DNA of 64,000 nt from Mesorhizobium loti (GCF_001510895.1 NZ_LPWA01000024.1:1-64000); one strand, 5' to 3'. Positions 18,529-27,715 are shown, counted from the stretch's first letter. Numbers and translations: made by a program. The notes: generated by a model not told the origin, from the letters alone.

Positions 18529-20136
18529 ATGCGGCGCCCCGTAGATTTCTCGCGCCGCGCGCGGCAGGCCGAAGTTGCTGGCCTGTCGCTTCAGAAGGAC
18601 CCGCGAGACCGGATTTGTCGCGGGGTTTTGCTCCTGCTGGCAATCACGCTTTCTGCTTCGGCCACGGCCGGCGGGCCGGGGTCCGCGGGTCCTGCCGCCA
18701 GCCGCACCGATCTGACGGCGAAGGATCAGGCGCGCGTGCTGGCCGTTACCCGGCCGACCAAGGATTTCTCCAAGCCCGAGCCGTTCGAGCTGATGCAGGG
18801 CGGCGCCGGCACGTCCAGAAAGGACGTCAACCGCGACGCCTTCTCGCAGTCTTCCGCCAACATCTCTTTCGAGGAAGAGGCGACCTTCAAGCTTGGCAAT
18901 GCGCTTTTCCGCAAGAACTGGGTGTCGTCGCCGTCTTCGACGCAGGCCTCCGACGGGCTCGGCCCGCTGTTCAACGAACGCGCTTGCCAGAACTGCCATT
19001 TGAAGGACGGTCGCGGCCGGCCCCCGGAAGGCGGCATCGGCTCCACGTCGATGTTCCTGCGGCTGGCGCGCGACGCAAGCAATGCCGAAGAGAGGGCAGC
19101 GCTCGCTGATCACAGGGTGCTGAACTTCCCCGATCCGGTCTACGGCTCGCAATTGCAGGATCTTGCCGTCCCCGGCCTCAAGGGCGAGGGCCGCATGCGC
19201 GTCGACTATGCGCAAGAGAAGGTGACGCTCGGCGACGGCTCCGTCGTTTCGCTGCGCAAGCCAACCTATACGGTCGAGGGCCTGGCCTATGGCCCGCTCG
19301 ATCCACGCACCACGCTCTCGCCGCGGATGACGCCGCCGATGATCGGCCTCGGCCTGATCGAGCAGATTGCGCCTGCCGACATCCTCGCCCATGCCGATCC
19401 GGACGACCGCGACGGCGACGGCATTTCGGGCCGACCCAACATCGTGCGCGACGCGTTGAGCGGCGAACTGGCGCTTGGCCGCTTCGGTTGGAAGGCGCAG
19501 GCTGCATCGATCCGCCAGCAGGCCGCCGATGCCTTCGCCGGCGATATCGGCATCTCGACGCCGGAGGAGCCGAAGCCTTGGGGCGACTGCACGAACGCGC
19601 AAAAGGACTGTCTTGTCATGCCGAACGGCGTGCAGCAGCGCCTGGGCACGGCGGAAGCGCCGACCCCGGTCATGGACCTCGTCACCTTCTATTCGCAGAA
19701 CCTGGCCGTGCCGGCGCGGCGCGATCTCGGCAAGCCGGACGTTCTTGCCGGCAAAAAGCAATTCTATGAGATGGGCTGCATTTCCTGCCACACTCCGAAA
19801 TTCGTCACCATGCGCGGCACGCCCAATAAGGCGCAGGCCTTCCGGCTGATCTGGCCCTATTCGGACTTCCTGCTGCACGACATGGGCGAGGGTCTCGCCG
19901 ACGGGCAGCGGGTCGGGGAAGCGAGCGGCAGCGAATGGCGCACGCCGCCGCTCTGGGGTATTGGCCTGACCGCGACAGTCAACGGCAACAGCTTTTATCT
20001 GCATGACGGGCGCGCCCGCACGCTCGGGGAAGCGATCCTCTGGCATGGCGGCGAAGGCCGGAAGGCGCGCGACCGCTTTGCCGCCGCAGCCGCGGCCGAT
20101 CGCAATGCGCTGATCAAATTTTTGGAGTCGCTATGA
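18529..20136 (+). CDS. Di-heme oxidoreductase family protein (DHOR, COG3488)
   Basis: Predicted periplasmic c-type cytochrome of 535 residues. After a signal sequence (VLLLLAITLSASATAG) there are two heme motifs, CQNCH (153-157) and CISCH (417-421). The first is followed by a DGRGRPP loop and the stretch DPDDRDGDGISGRPN (about 289-303) resembles a calcium site. It belongs to the di-haem oxidoreductase/putative peroxidase family related to MauG/CcpA peroxidases and often found next to imelysin genes. A role in changing the oxidation state of periplasmic iron is a reasonable guess, not shown. Its stop overlaps the next ATG. Confidence 0.85.
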   Translation: MRRPVDFSRRARQAEVAGLSLQKDPRDRICRGVLLLLAITLSASATAGGPGSAGPAASRTDLTAKDQARVLAVTRPTKDFSKPEPFELMQGGAGTSRKDVNRDAFSQSSANISFEEEATFKLGNALFRKNWVSSPSSTQASDGLGPLFNERACQNCHLKDGRGRPPEGGIGSTSMFLRLARDASNAEERAALADHRVLNFPDPVYGSQLQDLAVPGLKGEGRMRVDYAQEKVTLGDGSVVSLRKPTYTVEGLAYGPLDPRTTLSPRMTPPMIGLGLIEQIAPADILAHADPDDRDGDGISGRPNIVRDALSGELALGRFGWKAQAASIRQQAADAFAGDIGISTPEEPKPWGDCTNAQKDCLVMPNGVQQRLGTAEAPTPVMDLVTFYSQNLAVPARRDLGKPDVLAGKKQFYEMGCISCHTPKFVTMRGTPNKAQAFRLIWPYSDFLLHDMGEGLADGQRVGEASGSEWRTPPLWGIGLTATVNGNSFYLHDGRARTLGEAILWHGGEGRKARDRFAAAAAADRNALIKFLESL

Positions 20137-21215
20137 TGTCGAAACGCCTGGCAGCCGCGCTTGCCCTTCCCCTCCTGCTGGTGGCTGCTTGGCCTGCCTC
20201 GGCCGCGATCAAAACCTCCGATGTCATCGGTCGCGCCATCGACGGTTTTGTCCGACCCGCCTACGCCAGCCTCGACGATCATGCCGCGAGCTTGACCAAG
20301 GCGATGCGCCAGCTTTGCGCGGCACCTTCCGAGCAAAATCTCGAAGCGGCGCGCAGCGACTTCTCCGCCACGGTTGAAGCCTGGTCTGTGGCCGAGATCA
20401 TCGCCTTCGGGCCGATCAAGGAGAACAACCGGCTGGAGCGCATGCTCTATTGGCCGGACCGCAAGAGCATCGGTCTCAGACAGGTGCAGGCGACGCTTGC
20501 CGCGAAGGATCCCTCCGCCACCGATCCCGCGCAACTGGCGGGAAAGAGCGTCGCCATGCAGGGGTTGGGCGCGCTGGAATACGTGCTGTTCGGCGACGGC
20601 GCAGAGGCGCTTGCCAAAAAGGATGAACCCTACCGCTGCGCCTATGGTGCGGCGGTCGCCGGCAACATCGAAGCGATTGCCGACGAGGTGCGCGACGCCT
20701 GGAGCCAGCCGGACGGCTTTGCCTCGCTTTGGGCCAATCCTGGTCCGAAGAACCCGCTCTACCGCGACGGCATCGAAGCGGTCACCGAACTGGTCGGCGT
20801 GTTCATCAACGAGCTGGAAATGATCCGCGACGTCCGCCTCAAGGGTTTCCTTGGCGCCAAGCCGGACGCCGACAAGCCGAAGCAGGCGATCTACTGGCGC
20901 TCTCAGAACACGGCGAATTCTCTGGCCGGGAATCTGTTCGGCATCGATCAGCTGTTCGAGGCTTCGAAGCTCGGGGATGCGCTGCCCGCCGATGCTCGGT
21001 GGATGGCGGAATCCATCCACATCCAGCTCACCAATGGCGTGGCGGCGGCGAAGTCCGTCACCGACCCGATCGACAAGGCGCTCGCCGATCCGGCGCCGCG
21101 CGATAAGCTCGAGCATTTCGCGCTGATCACCTCCAGCCTCTCGACCCTGATCGGCACCAGGATGACCGCCGAATTCGGCCTGACCGCCGGCTTTTCATCG
21201 CTGGATGGGGATTGA
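20133..21215 (+). CDS. Imelysin-family periplasmic protein (COG3489)
   Basis: Second imelysin-type protein of the operon, 360 residues, with signal peptide MMSKRLAAALALPLLLVAAWPASA. ATG 20133 overlaps the stop of the di-heme gene. It is clearly different from IrpA: at the position of the GxHxxE motif it has GLGALEYVLFG (147-157), so the histidine is replaced by glycine and the metal-binding motif is incomplete. Such divergent partners are usual in COG3487-3490 clusters; the function is unknown. It probably works with the adjacent di-heme and beta-propeller proteins in the periplasm. Confidence 0.8.
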   Translation: MMSKRLAAALALPLLLVAAWPASAAIKTSDVIGRAIDGFVRPAYASLDDHAASLTKAMRQLCAAPSEQNLEAARSDFSATVEAWSVAEIIAFGPIKENNRLERMLYWPDRKSIGLRQVQATLAAKDPSATDPAQLAGKSVAMQGLGALEYVLFGDGAEALAKKDEPYRCAYGAAVAGNIEAIADEVRDAWSQPDGFASLWANPGPKNPLYRDGIEAVTELVGVFINELEMIRDVRLKGFLGAKPDADKPKQAIYWRSQNTANSLAGNLFGIDQLFEASKLGDALPADARWMAESIHIQLTNGVAAAKSVTDPIDKALADPAPRDKLEHFALITSSLSTLIGTRMTAEFGLTAGFSSLDGD

Positions 21216-22338
21216 TGCCGTGAGGACCGCGCTCATCGATCGCCGCGATTTCCTGAAGGCCGCGGGCGCCAGCTTCGCCGCCGCCAGCGCGCCGCGCGCC
21301 TGGTCGGATACGCTGGCAGTAGACGCCGTCTTTGCCACGGCCTTCGTCAAGCGCGACGGCAGCTTCGGCGCCGCGGTGCTCTCCGAGGCCGGCAAGATCC
21401 TGCACAGCATCGATCTGCCCGACCGCGGCCACGACGTCACCTTCGACCCGGTGTCGAAGCGCTCCGTCGTCTTCGCCCGCCAGCCCGGCACCTTCGCGGT
21501 GGTCTTCGACCATGCCGGCCACGCGAAGCCATTGACCATCGCCAGCATCGCTGGCCGGCATTTCTTCGGCCATGGCGTGTTCTCGTCCGACGGCGCGCTG
21601 CTCTATGCCACCGAGAACGATTTCGACAACGCCGCCGGCGTCGTCGGCGTCTATGACGCGAAGGCGAAATTCAACCGCATCGGCGAATTCCCGACCTATG
21701 GCATGGGGCCGCATGAACTGCTGCTACTCGGCGACGGCAGGACGCTCGCCATCGCCAATGGCGGCATCGAGACCCATCCGGATTACGGTCGCGCCGAGTT
21801 GAACATCGCGACGATGAAGCCCTCCTACACGCTGGTCGACCGTCTCACCGGCGACCTGATCGAAAAACACGAATTGCCGCCGGCGCTGCACCAGCTCTCG
21901 ATCCGTCACATGGATCGCGACCAGGCCGGCACCGTCTGGTTCGGATGCCAGTATCGCGGGCCGGCGACCGACCGCCCGGCGCTGGTCGGTCGCGCCGCGC
22001 GCGGCAAGGAGCTCGAACTGCTGGAGATGCCGCAGGAGGTTCTATCCGGTTTTCGCAATTATATCGGCTCGGTCGCCGCCAATCCTGCCGCCGGCACGGT
22101 CGCCGTCACCTCGCCCGAAGGCAATTCGCTGGCTGTGATTGATGCCGCCAGCGGGCGCGTGGTCGCGACCCGATCGCTTGTCGAGGTTTGCGGTCTGGCC
22201 CCGGACGGCGCCGGTTTCATGGCGACGACGGGTGCGGGTGAGATTGTCGGCGAGGCCGGCACGGCGCGCTCCGAGCCCGACTTTGTCTGGGACAACCACA
22301 TGCTGCGCATCGCGGCTGACGGAAGCAAAGCCGCTTAA
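21205..22338 (+). CDS. DUF1513 periplasmic beta-propeller protein (COG3490)
   Basis: A 377-residue protein of unknown function, last gene of the iron operon; its start overlaps the preceding gene by 11 bases. The N-terminus has RRDFLKAAGASFAAASAPRA, a twin-arginine-type signal, so it is probably exported folded. The rest shows repeated propeller blades (HDVTFDPVSKRSVVFAR, GHGVFSSDGALLYATENDF, GMGPHELLLLGDGRTLAIANGG). The association irpA, COG3488, COG3489, COG3490 recurs in many proteobacteria, which supports a joint role in iron handling. Confidence 0.82.
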   Translation: MGIDAVRTALIDRRDFLKAAGASFAAASAPRAWSDTLAVDAVFATAFVKRDGSFGAAVLSEAGKILHSIDLPDRGHDVTFDPVSKRSVVFARQPGTFAVVFDHAGHAKPLTIASIAGRHFFGHGVFSSDGALLYATENDFDNAAGVVGVYDAKAKFNRIGEFPTYGMGPHELLLLGDGRTLAIANGGIETHPDYGRAELNIATMKPSYTLVDRLTGDLIEKHELPPALHQLSIRHMDRDQAGTVWFGCQYRGPATDRPALVGRAARGKELELLEMPQEVLSGFRNYIGSVAANPAAGTVAVTSPEGNSLAVIDAASGRVVATRSLVEVCGLAPDGAGFMATTGAGEIVGEAGTARSEPDFVWDNHMLRIAADGSKAA

Positions 22339-22422
22339 CATTTATGCGGCGTGGCCCTTGCGGCGGCGGGCCATGCCGGGCACAGGGAATGTGTTTTTGA
22401 CCGACCACATGAAGCTGCCCAT

Positions 22423-23214
22423 ATGAAGCTGCTCGCCATCGACTGCGCCGCCAGTCTCTGTGCCGCCTGCGTCTATGACGCGGACGCGGGCATCGAGCTT
22501 GGCCGCCAGGTGCTCGATCTGGGCAAAGGCCATGCCGAGCACCTGATGGCCGTCATCGAGACTGCCCTGAAGGCCAGCGGGATCGGTTACCGAGGCTTGG
22601 GTGCCGTCGCCGTCTCGATCGGCCCTGGTTCCTTCACCGGCCTGCGCGTCGGCGTGTCCACCGCGCGCGGCCTGGCTTTGGCACTGAAGATCCCGGCCGT
22701 CGGCGTGACGACGCTGGAAGCGCTGGCGGCGGAAGCGGCAAATGCCTTCCCCGGCCGCCCCGTGCTTGCCGCGCTCGACGCCGGCCGCGAGGAGATCCAT
22801 GCAGCTCTTTTCGACAAAGCGTTAGTGTTGACTTACGGTCCTGCGGTGACCACGCTTTCCGAAGCGACCGCAATGGCAGGCAAGGCGACCGCGGTTATAG
22901 CCGGCACCGCCGCGCCGCAGATTGCCGCGGCAGCAGGGCCCACCTTCGACATCGGGCCGGTCGCCGCCACGGCAGACATCGCGACCTACGCCCGGCTCGC
23001 CGCCGCCAAGGGGCCAGGCGAAAAGCCGAAGCCGCTTTATCTGCGCGGCGCCGACGCCAAGCCGCAGGCTGGTTTCATTTGCCGAGACAGGACCAGCCGA
23101 AAGGTCATGGTCCGGAAAAACAAAGCCGGAGTCCCCGAAAGCGGGGTTCAGGAGAAAAAGAGTCCTGATGCGCATACCTTTTCTTCGGCCGCGTCGCAGG
23201 GACTATGCGCTTGA
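22423..23214 (+). CDS. tsaB: tRNA threonylcarbamoyladenosine biosynthesis protein TsaB (probable 3' frameshift)
   Basis: Subunit of the TsaBDE complex that makes t6A37 in ANN-decoding tRNAs. MKLLAIDCAASLCAACV and the VSIGPGSFTGLRVGVSTARGL motif identify the family. ATG 22423 is chosen because the sequence homologous to TsaB starts there. As read, the protein has a basic C-terminal tail (ICRDRTSRKVMVRKNKAGVPES) that overlaps rimI by 47 bases. One added base near 23073-23078 would give AGFALPRQDQP and a stop at 23166-23168 that overlaps the rimI ATG as TGATG, a more natural end; I therefore suspect another base loss. Confidence 0.88.
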   Translation: MKLLAIDCAASLCAACVYDADAGIELGRQVLDLGKGHAEHLMAVIETALKASGIGYRGLGAVAVSIGPGSFTGLRVGVSTARGLALALKIPAVGVTTLEALAAEAANAFPGRPVLAALDAGREEIHAALFDKALVLTYGPAVTTLSEATAMAGKATAVIAGTAAPQIAAAAGPTFDIGPVAATADIATYARLAAAKGPGEKPKPLYLRGADAKPQAGFICRDRTSRKVMVRKNKAGVPESGVQEKKSPDAHTFSSAASQGLCA

Positions 23215-23662
23215 GCCGCTGACGGTCGCCGACAGCGCTGCCGTTTCGGTATTGCATCGCGAGGATTTCGTCCGGCCCTGGACCGACGGCGAGTTCGCGG
23301 CGCTCCTCGAACAGGACACCGTGTTCGGCTACGCGGCGCGCGAGACCGGGCAGGGCGCAAAGCCTCCGGTCGGCTTCGTTCTGGCGCGGCTCGCGGCCGG
23401 CGAGGGCGAGATCCTGACCGTCGCGGTCGCCCGCGCGCATCGCCGCCAGGGCCTCGGCTGGCAGTTGATGGATGCCGTGCTGCGCGAATTGCACGCGCAG
23501 CGCGCCGAGGCGCTCTTCCTGGAAGTCGACGAGACCAATGCTCCGGCGATCGCGCTCTACCGAAGGCTGGGCTTTCGCCAGGTCGGTCAGCGTCCGAACT
23601 ACTACCGGTCGACCGAGCATGGCCCGACCGGCGCGCTTGTCATGCGCCGCGATCTTCGCTAG
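23168..23662 (+). CDS. rimI: GNAT N-acetyltransferase RimI-type (ribosomal protein bS18-alanine acetyltransferase family)
   Basis: A 164-residue GNAT protein starting at ATG 23168. The acetyl-CoA site is VAVARAHRRQGLGWQLMDAVL (Q/RxxGxG/A), followed by EVDETNAPAIALYRRLGFRQVG and the terminal RPNYYRS, all typical of RimI. It directly follows tsaB, as in many bacteria. It acetylates an N-terminal alanine, classically of bS18; the substrate here is inferred. Confidence 0.88.
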   Translation: MRIPFLRPRRRDYALEPLTVADSAAVSVLHREDFVRPWTDGEFAALLEQDTVFGYAARETGQGAKPPVGFVLARLAAGEGEILTVAVARAHRRQGLGWQLMDAVLRELHAQRAEALFLEVDETNAPAIALYRRLGFRQVGQRPNYYRSTEHGPTGALVMRRDLR

Positions 23663-23673
23663 CCAGAGGCGCG

Positions 23674-23715
23674 CATGATCCCGAAAATCGGGACCGATTT
23701 TCGGAAAGGATCATG
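23674..23715. repeat. Palindromic repeat, family C (catgatc...gatcatg)
   Basis: An imperfect inverted repeat: catgatcccgaaaa at left and ttttcggaaaggatcatg at right. A close copy is at 46401-46443 after pnp. It lies between rimI and plsC. Confidence 0.7.
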
Positions 23716-23730
23716 TGCCAAGTAAGAGTG

Positions 23731-23774
23731 TTACAGCGTCCTTTGCGCGCCCGCGAGGGCGCGCGGCGCTGTAA
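23731..23774. repeat. Palindromic repeat, family D (ttacagcg...cgctgtaa)
   Basis: An eight-base outer stem, TTACAGCG with CGCTGTAA, encloses a GC-rich inner hairpin (gcgcgcccgcgagggcgcgc). It lies directly after the family C element, between rimI and plsC. The two palindromes together fill most of the 130-base gap. Confidence 0.7.
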
Positions 23775-23792
23775 TGGCTAGGGCCGGAGCGA

Positions 23793-24593
23793 ATGATCAA
23801 GAAATTGCGGATTTTCCTGGCGCTCGGCCTCGTCGTCGTCGGCTCGCTGGTGATGGTGCCGCTGCAGCTCCTTTCGATGAAGACCGGACTCTGGTCGGAG
23901 ACGGTCGTTCTGAAAATCTGGCATCGCATGATCCTCAAGGCGCTCGGCATGCGCGTGCACGTGAAGGGCAAGCTGTCCAGGGAGCGTCCCTTGCTCATCG
24001 CGGCCAACCACATCTCCTGGACCGACATCATGGTGCTCGGCTCTTTTGTCGATGTGAAGTTCATCGCCCGGGCAGACATGGAAGGCTGGCCGCTGATCGG
24101 CATGCTGTCCAAGCTGCAGCGCACCGTCTTCATCGAGCGCGACCGCAAGCGCACCTCCGGCGACCAGGCGAGCGAGATCGCCAGGCGCATGGCCAAGGGC
24201 GATGCGATGGTGCTGTTCGCCGAGGGCTCCACCGGTGACGGCAATCTGGTGCTGCCGTTCAAGAGCACTTTGTTCGGCGCGGCCTCCATGGCGATCTCGG
24301 AAGGGGCCGCGGAACAGGTATTCATCCAGCCGGTGGCGATTGCCTACACACGCCTGCACGGCGTGCCGATGGGCCGCCGCCACCGGCCGATCGCCGCCTG
24401 GATCGGCGACCAGGATTTGATGCCGCATCTGAAGGGTCTGCTTGCCGAAGGCTCGCTCGATGCCGAAGTGCATTTCGGCGATCCGGTGCCGTTCTCCAAG
24501 GGTTCGAACCGCAAGGAAACGGCAAGATTGATGGAAGCGAAGGTGCGCGAGATGATGCAAGCCACGCTCGCCGATCCCGCTCCAAGCCGATGA
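23793..24593 (+). CDS. plsC: 1-acyl-sn-glycerol-3-phosphate acyltransferase
   Basis: Adds the second acyl chain in phosphatidic acid synthesis at the inner membrane; 266 residues. An N-terminal membrane helix (FLALGLVVVGSLVMVPLQLL) precedes the HX4D catalytic motif NHISWTD (H73, D78) and the glycerol-phosphate binding motif FAEGST (142-147). The position between rimI and miaB is the usual rhizobial one, except that many relatives have a fur/mur gene between rimI and this gene, which is absent here. Confidence 0.92.
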   Translation: MIKKLRIFLALGLVVVGSLVMVPLQLLSMKTGLWSETVVLKIWHRMILKALGMRVHVKGKLSRERPLLIAANHISWTDIMVLGSFVDVKFIARADMEGWPLIGMLSKLQRTVFIERDRKRTSGDQASEIARRMAKGDAMVLFAEGSTGDGNLVLPFKSTLFGAASMAISEGAAEQVFIQPVAIAYTRLHGVPMGRRHRPIAAWIGDQDLMPHLKGLLAEGSLDAEVHFGDPVPFSKGSNRKETARLMEAKVREMMQATLADPAPSR

Positions 24594-24644
24594 CCACCCA
24601 GAATCGTCTGTTTTTTGTCACGGAAAGGCGTTAGAAGCCGCCCG

Positions 24645-26054
24645 ATGGAATTGAACACGATTGAAAGCCACGACGTCGGCACTGCGCCCGAGCACTCGGC
24701 CGGCACTGCACCGGCGGCGAAAAAAGTCTTCGTCAAGACTTATGGCTGCCAGATGAATGTCTACGATTCCCAGCGCATGACCGATGCTCTGGCTGCTGAC
24801 GGCTATGTCGCGACCGACGCCGTCGAAGACGCCGATCTGGTGCTCCTCAACACCTGCCATATCCGCGAGAAGGCGGCCGAAAAGGTCTATTCCGAGCTCG
24901 GCCGCATCCGCGACATGAAGGCCGAGCGCGCCGAGGCCGGCCGCGAAATGCTGATCGGCGTCGCCGGCTGCGTGGCGCAGGCCGAGGGTGCCGAGATCAT
25001 CCGCCGCGCGCCCGCGGTCGATCTGGTCATCGGCCCGCAGACCTATCACCGTTTGCCCGACGTGCTGGCGAGGGTGCGCGGCGGCGCAAAGATCGTCGAG
25101 ACCGATTACGCCATCGAGGACAAGTTCGAGCATCTGCCGCAGCCGAAGCGCGCCGAGGTCGCCAAGCGCGGCGTCACCGCGTTTCTCACGGTACAGGAAG
25201 GCTGCGACAAGTTCTGCACCTTCTGCGTCGTGCCCTATACGCGCGGTTCGGAAGTCTCCCGGCCGGTGGCGCAGATCGTCGCCGAGGCCGAGCGCCTGGC
25301 CGAGGCCGGCGTGCGCGAGGTGACGCTGCTCGGCCAGAACGTCAACGCTTGGCACGGCGAGGGCGAAAACGGCGAGGAATGGGGGCTTGGCCGCCTGCTT
25401 TTCCGCCTGGCGGAAATCCCTGGCCTGGCGCGGCTGCGCTATACGACCAGCCATCCGCGCGACATGGATGACGAATTGATCGCCGCCCACCGTGACCTGC
25501 CGGCCTTGATGCCCTATCTGCATTTGCCAGTGCAGTCTGGCTCCGATCGGATACTCAAGGCGATGAACCGCAGGCACACGGCGCGCGACTATCTGGCGCT
25601 CATTGAGCGCATCCGCACTGCCCGCAGCGACATCGCCATGTCCGGCGACTTCATCGTCGGCTTCCCCGGAGAGACGGATGAGGATTTCGAGGCGACGCTC
25701 AAGCTGGTGCGCGACGTGAACTACGCCTCGGCCTTCTCGTTCAAATATTCGCCGCGCCCCGGCACCCCGGGCGCCGAGATGGACGGCCATCTGTCCGAGG
25801 CGGTGAAGGATGAGCGGCTGCAGCGCCTGCAGGCGGCGATCAACGAGCAGCAGCAGAATTTCATTGCCGGCCTGGTCGGCCGCACGGTCAGCACGCTGAT
25901 CGAGAAGCCGGGCCGCCGTGCCGGCCAGAAGGTCGGCCGCTCGCCCTGGCTGCAGCCGGTTATTGTTGACGACAAGGCCGGTGGAATCGGTGACATTATT
26001 GACGTACGAATCACGAAGACAGGTCCAAACAGCCTGTTCGCCGAGTTGGCCTGA
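24645..26054 (+). CDS. miaB: tRNA-2-methylthio-N6-dimethylallyladenosine synthase MiaB
   Basis: Radical SAM methylthiotransferase that modifies A37 of tRNAs reading UNN codons; 469 residues. The N-terminal UPF0004 domain has YGCQMN (C35), NTCHIREKA and GVAGCVAQ, whose cysteines bind the auxiliary cluster. The radical SAM cluster motif is CDKFCTFC (C187, C191, C194). A TRAM domain ([11 protein letters not shown] to [13 protein letters not shown]) ends the protein. ATG 24645 is preferred to TTG 24615. Confidence 0.95.
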   Translation: MELNTIESHDVGTAPEHSAGTAPAAKKVFVKTYGCQMNVYDSQRMTDALAADGYVATDAVEDADLVLLNTCHIREKAAEKVYSELGRIRDMKAERAEAGREMLIGVAGCVAQAEGAEIIRRAPAVDLVIGPQTYHRLPDVLARVRGGAKIVETDYAIEDKFEHLPQPKRAEVAKRGVTAFLTVQEGCDKFCTFCVVPYTRGSEVSRPVAQIVAEAERLAEAGVREVTLLGQNVNAWHGEGENGEEWGLGRLLFRLAEIPGLARLRYTTSHPRDMDDELIAAHRDLPALMPYLHLPVQSGSDRILKAMNRRHTARDYLALIERIRTARSDIAMSGDFIVGFPGETDEDFEATLKLVRDVNYASAFSFKYSPRPGTPGAEMDGHLSEAVKDERLQRLQAAINEQQQNFIAGLVGRTVSTLIEKPGRRAGQKVGRSPWLQPVIVDDKAGGIGDIIDVRITKTGPNSLFAELA

Positions 26055-26055
26055 G

Positions 26056-26101
26056 TGCATGTCGCCCAAAAGTGCCCGCGGTTTTGGGACGACGACATGC
26101 A
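26056..26101. repeat. Palindromic repeat, family E (tgcatgtcg...cgacatgca)
   Basis: Inverted repeat with outer arms TGCATGTCG and CGACATGCA and inner arms cccaaaa and ttttggg, between miaB and phoH. Elements of this kind are abundant in rhizobial intergenic DNA (from memory). Confidence 0.7.
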
Positions 26102-26134
26102 TAGCCACAAGCCTCGGCAGATGAGGAGAGACGG

Positions 26135-27184
26135 TTGAGCGCTGCTGAACTGAAGAATCCGCCCCAGAACCAGACATCCGGGGCCTCCGACATGGCGCAC
26201 ATCGTACTGACCTTCGACAACAACAAGCTTGCCAGCGCCCTTTACGGCCAGTTCGACGAGAACCTGGCGAGGCTCGAGCAGAAGCTCGGCGTCGATATCC
26301 GCTCGCGCGGCAACCAGCTGGCCATCAAAGGGACGGCCTCGGCCGCCGAGCAGGCGCGCCGCGCGCTGGATACGCTCTATGGCATCCTGCAGAAGGGCGC
26401 CGACATCGGCCAGTCGGATGTCGACGGCGCCGTGCGCATGGCGATCGCCGCCGACGACCAGCTGACGTTGCCGACCATGGAGCGCAAGGGCAAGGTCTCC
26501 GCCGCGCAGATCGCGACGCGCAAGCGCACGATCTATGCCAGGTCGCTCAACCAGGACGCCTATATGCGCGCGCTGGAGCGCTCCGAGATGGTCTTCGGTA
26601 TCGGCCCGGCCGGCACCGGCAAGACCTATCTGGCGGTGGCGCATGCGGCGATGCTGCTCGAGCGCGGCATGGTCGAACGCATCGTGCTGTCGCGTCCGGC
26701 TGTCGAGGCCGGCGAGCGGCTGGGCTTCCTGCCCGGCGACATGAAGGAGAAGGTCGACCCGTATCTCAGGCCCCTCTACGACGCGCTCTACGACATGATG
26801 CCGGCCGACAAGGTCGAGCGGGCGATCGCCGCCGAGGTGATCGAGATCGCGCCTTTGGCCTTCATGCGCGGCCGCACGCTGGCGCATGCGGCGGTGATCC
26901 TCGACGAGGCGCAGAACACCACGCCGATGCAGATGAAGATGTTTCTGACCCGTCTCGGCGAGAATTCGCGCATGATCGTCACCGGCGATCCGACGCAGAT
27001 CGACCTGCCCCCCAACACCAAATCGGGCCTGGTCGAGGCGCTGCGCATCCTCGACGGCGTGCCGGGCATCGTCACCGTCCGTTTCAACGAGGGCGACGTG
27101 GTCAGGCATCCGCTGGTCGCCGAGATCGTCAAGGCCTATGACCGCGACGGCAAGTTGGCCAGGGGCCTCGGCGCCGAAAGCTGA
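26135..27184 (+). CDS. PhoH family ATPase
   Basis: Predicted cytoplasmic ATPase/RNA-associated protein, 349 residues. The TTG at 26135 is taken as start because GAGGAG (26123-26128) is six bases upstream; ATG 26192 is an alternative with no such site. A KH-like N-terminal region is followed by Walker A GPAGTGKT (157-164), Walker B VILDEAQN and TGDPTQIDLP. PhoH-type genes next to ybeY are typical and point to a role in RNA metabolism or ribosome maturation. The name phoH does not imply phosphate control here. Confidence 0.92.
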   Translation: MSAAELKNPPQNQTSGASDMAHIVLTFDNNKLASALYGQFDENLARLEQKLGVDIRSRGNQLAIKGTASAAEQARRALDTLYGILQKGADIGQSDVDGAVRMAIAADDQLTLPTMERKGKVSAAQIATRKRTIYARSLNQDAYMRALERSEMVFGIGPAGTGKTYLAVAHAAMLLERGMVERIVLSRPAVEAGERLGFLPGDMKEKVDPYLRPLYDALYDMMPADKVERAIAAEVIEIAPLAFMRGRTLAHAAVILDEAQNTTPMQMKMFLTRLGENSRMIVTGDPTQIDLPPNTKSGLVEALRILDGVPGIVTVRFNEGDVVRHPLVAEIVKAYDRDGKLARGLGAES

Positions 27185-27196
27185 TCAAAAGGCCGC

Positions 27197-27694
27197 ATGG
27201 CTGACAACACTCAATTTTCCGCCGGAACGCCGGTCGACATCGATATTTTCGTCGAGGCAGGCGACTGGCCCGCGGAGGCCGAGCTGACGCGCCTCGTCGA
27301 TCGCGCCGTCGCGGCCGCCTTTGCCGAGACCGGCGCGAAGGGCGTTTCGGAGCTCAGCATCGTTTTTTCCGACGATGCCCATATCCAGACGCTCAATGCC
27401 GAATGGCGCGGCAAGGACAAACCGACCAACGTCTTGTCTTTCCCGGCTTTTTCCTTCCCCAAAGGCGGCAAGCTGCCGCCGATGCTGGGCGACATCGTGC
27501 TGGCCTCCGAGACGGTCGCACGCGAGGCTGTCCTGGAAGACAAGCCGTTGGCGAACCATATCACCCATCTCGTCATCCATGGCCTGCTGCATCTTCTGGG
27601 CCATGATCACGAGACCGACGCCGAGGCCGAGGCGATGGAAGCGATCGAGCGCGCAGCGCTTGCGAGGCTTGCCATTCCCGATCCCTACGCGTAA
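27197..27694 (+). CDS. ybeY: Endoribonuclease YbeY (16S rRNA maturation factor)
   Basis: Zinc-dependent RNase for 16S rRNA 3' maturation and ribosome quality control, 165 residues. The metal site [11 protein letters not shown] gives H128, H132 and H138 of H-x3-H-x5-H. The preceding NVLSFPAF and [11 protein letters not shown] segments are also typical. It lies between phoH and corC in an apparently single operon. Confidence 0.95.
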   Translation: MADNTQFSAGTPVDIDIFVEAGDWPAEAELTRLVDRAVAAAFAETGAKGVSELSIVFSDDAHIQTLNAEWRGKDKPTNVLSFPAFSFPKGGKLPPMLGDIVLASETVAREAVLEDKPLANHITHLVIHGLLHLLGHDHETDAEAEAMEAIERAALARLAIPDPYA

Positions 27695-27715
27695 CAGAAA
27701 AGACCAATTGACCTG

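Noticed and set aside
17929..20046. 705-codon minus-strand open frame opposite bfr and the di-heme gene
   Set aside because: Mirror frame of two well-supported genes, with low-complexity composition.
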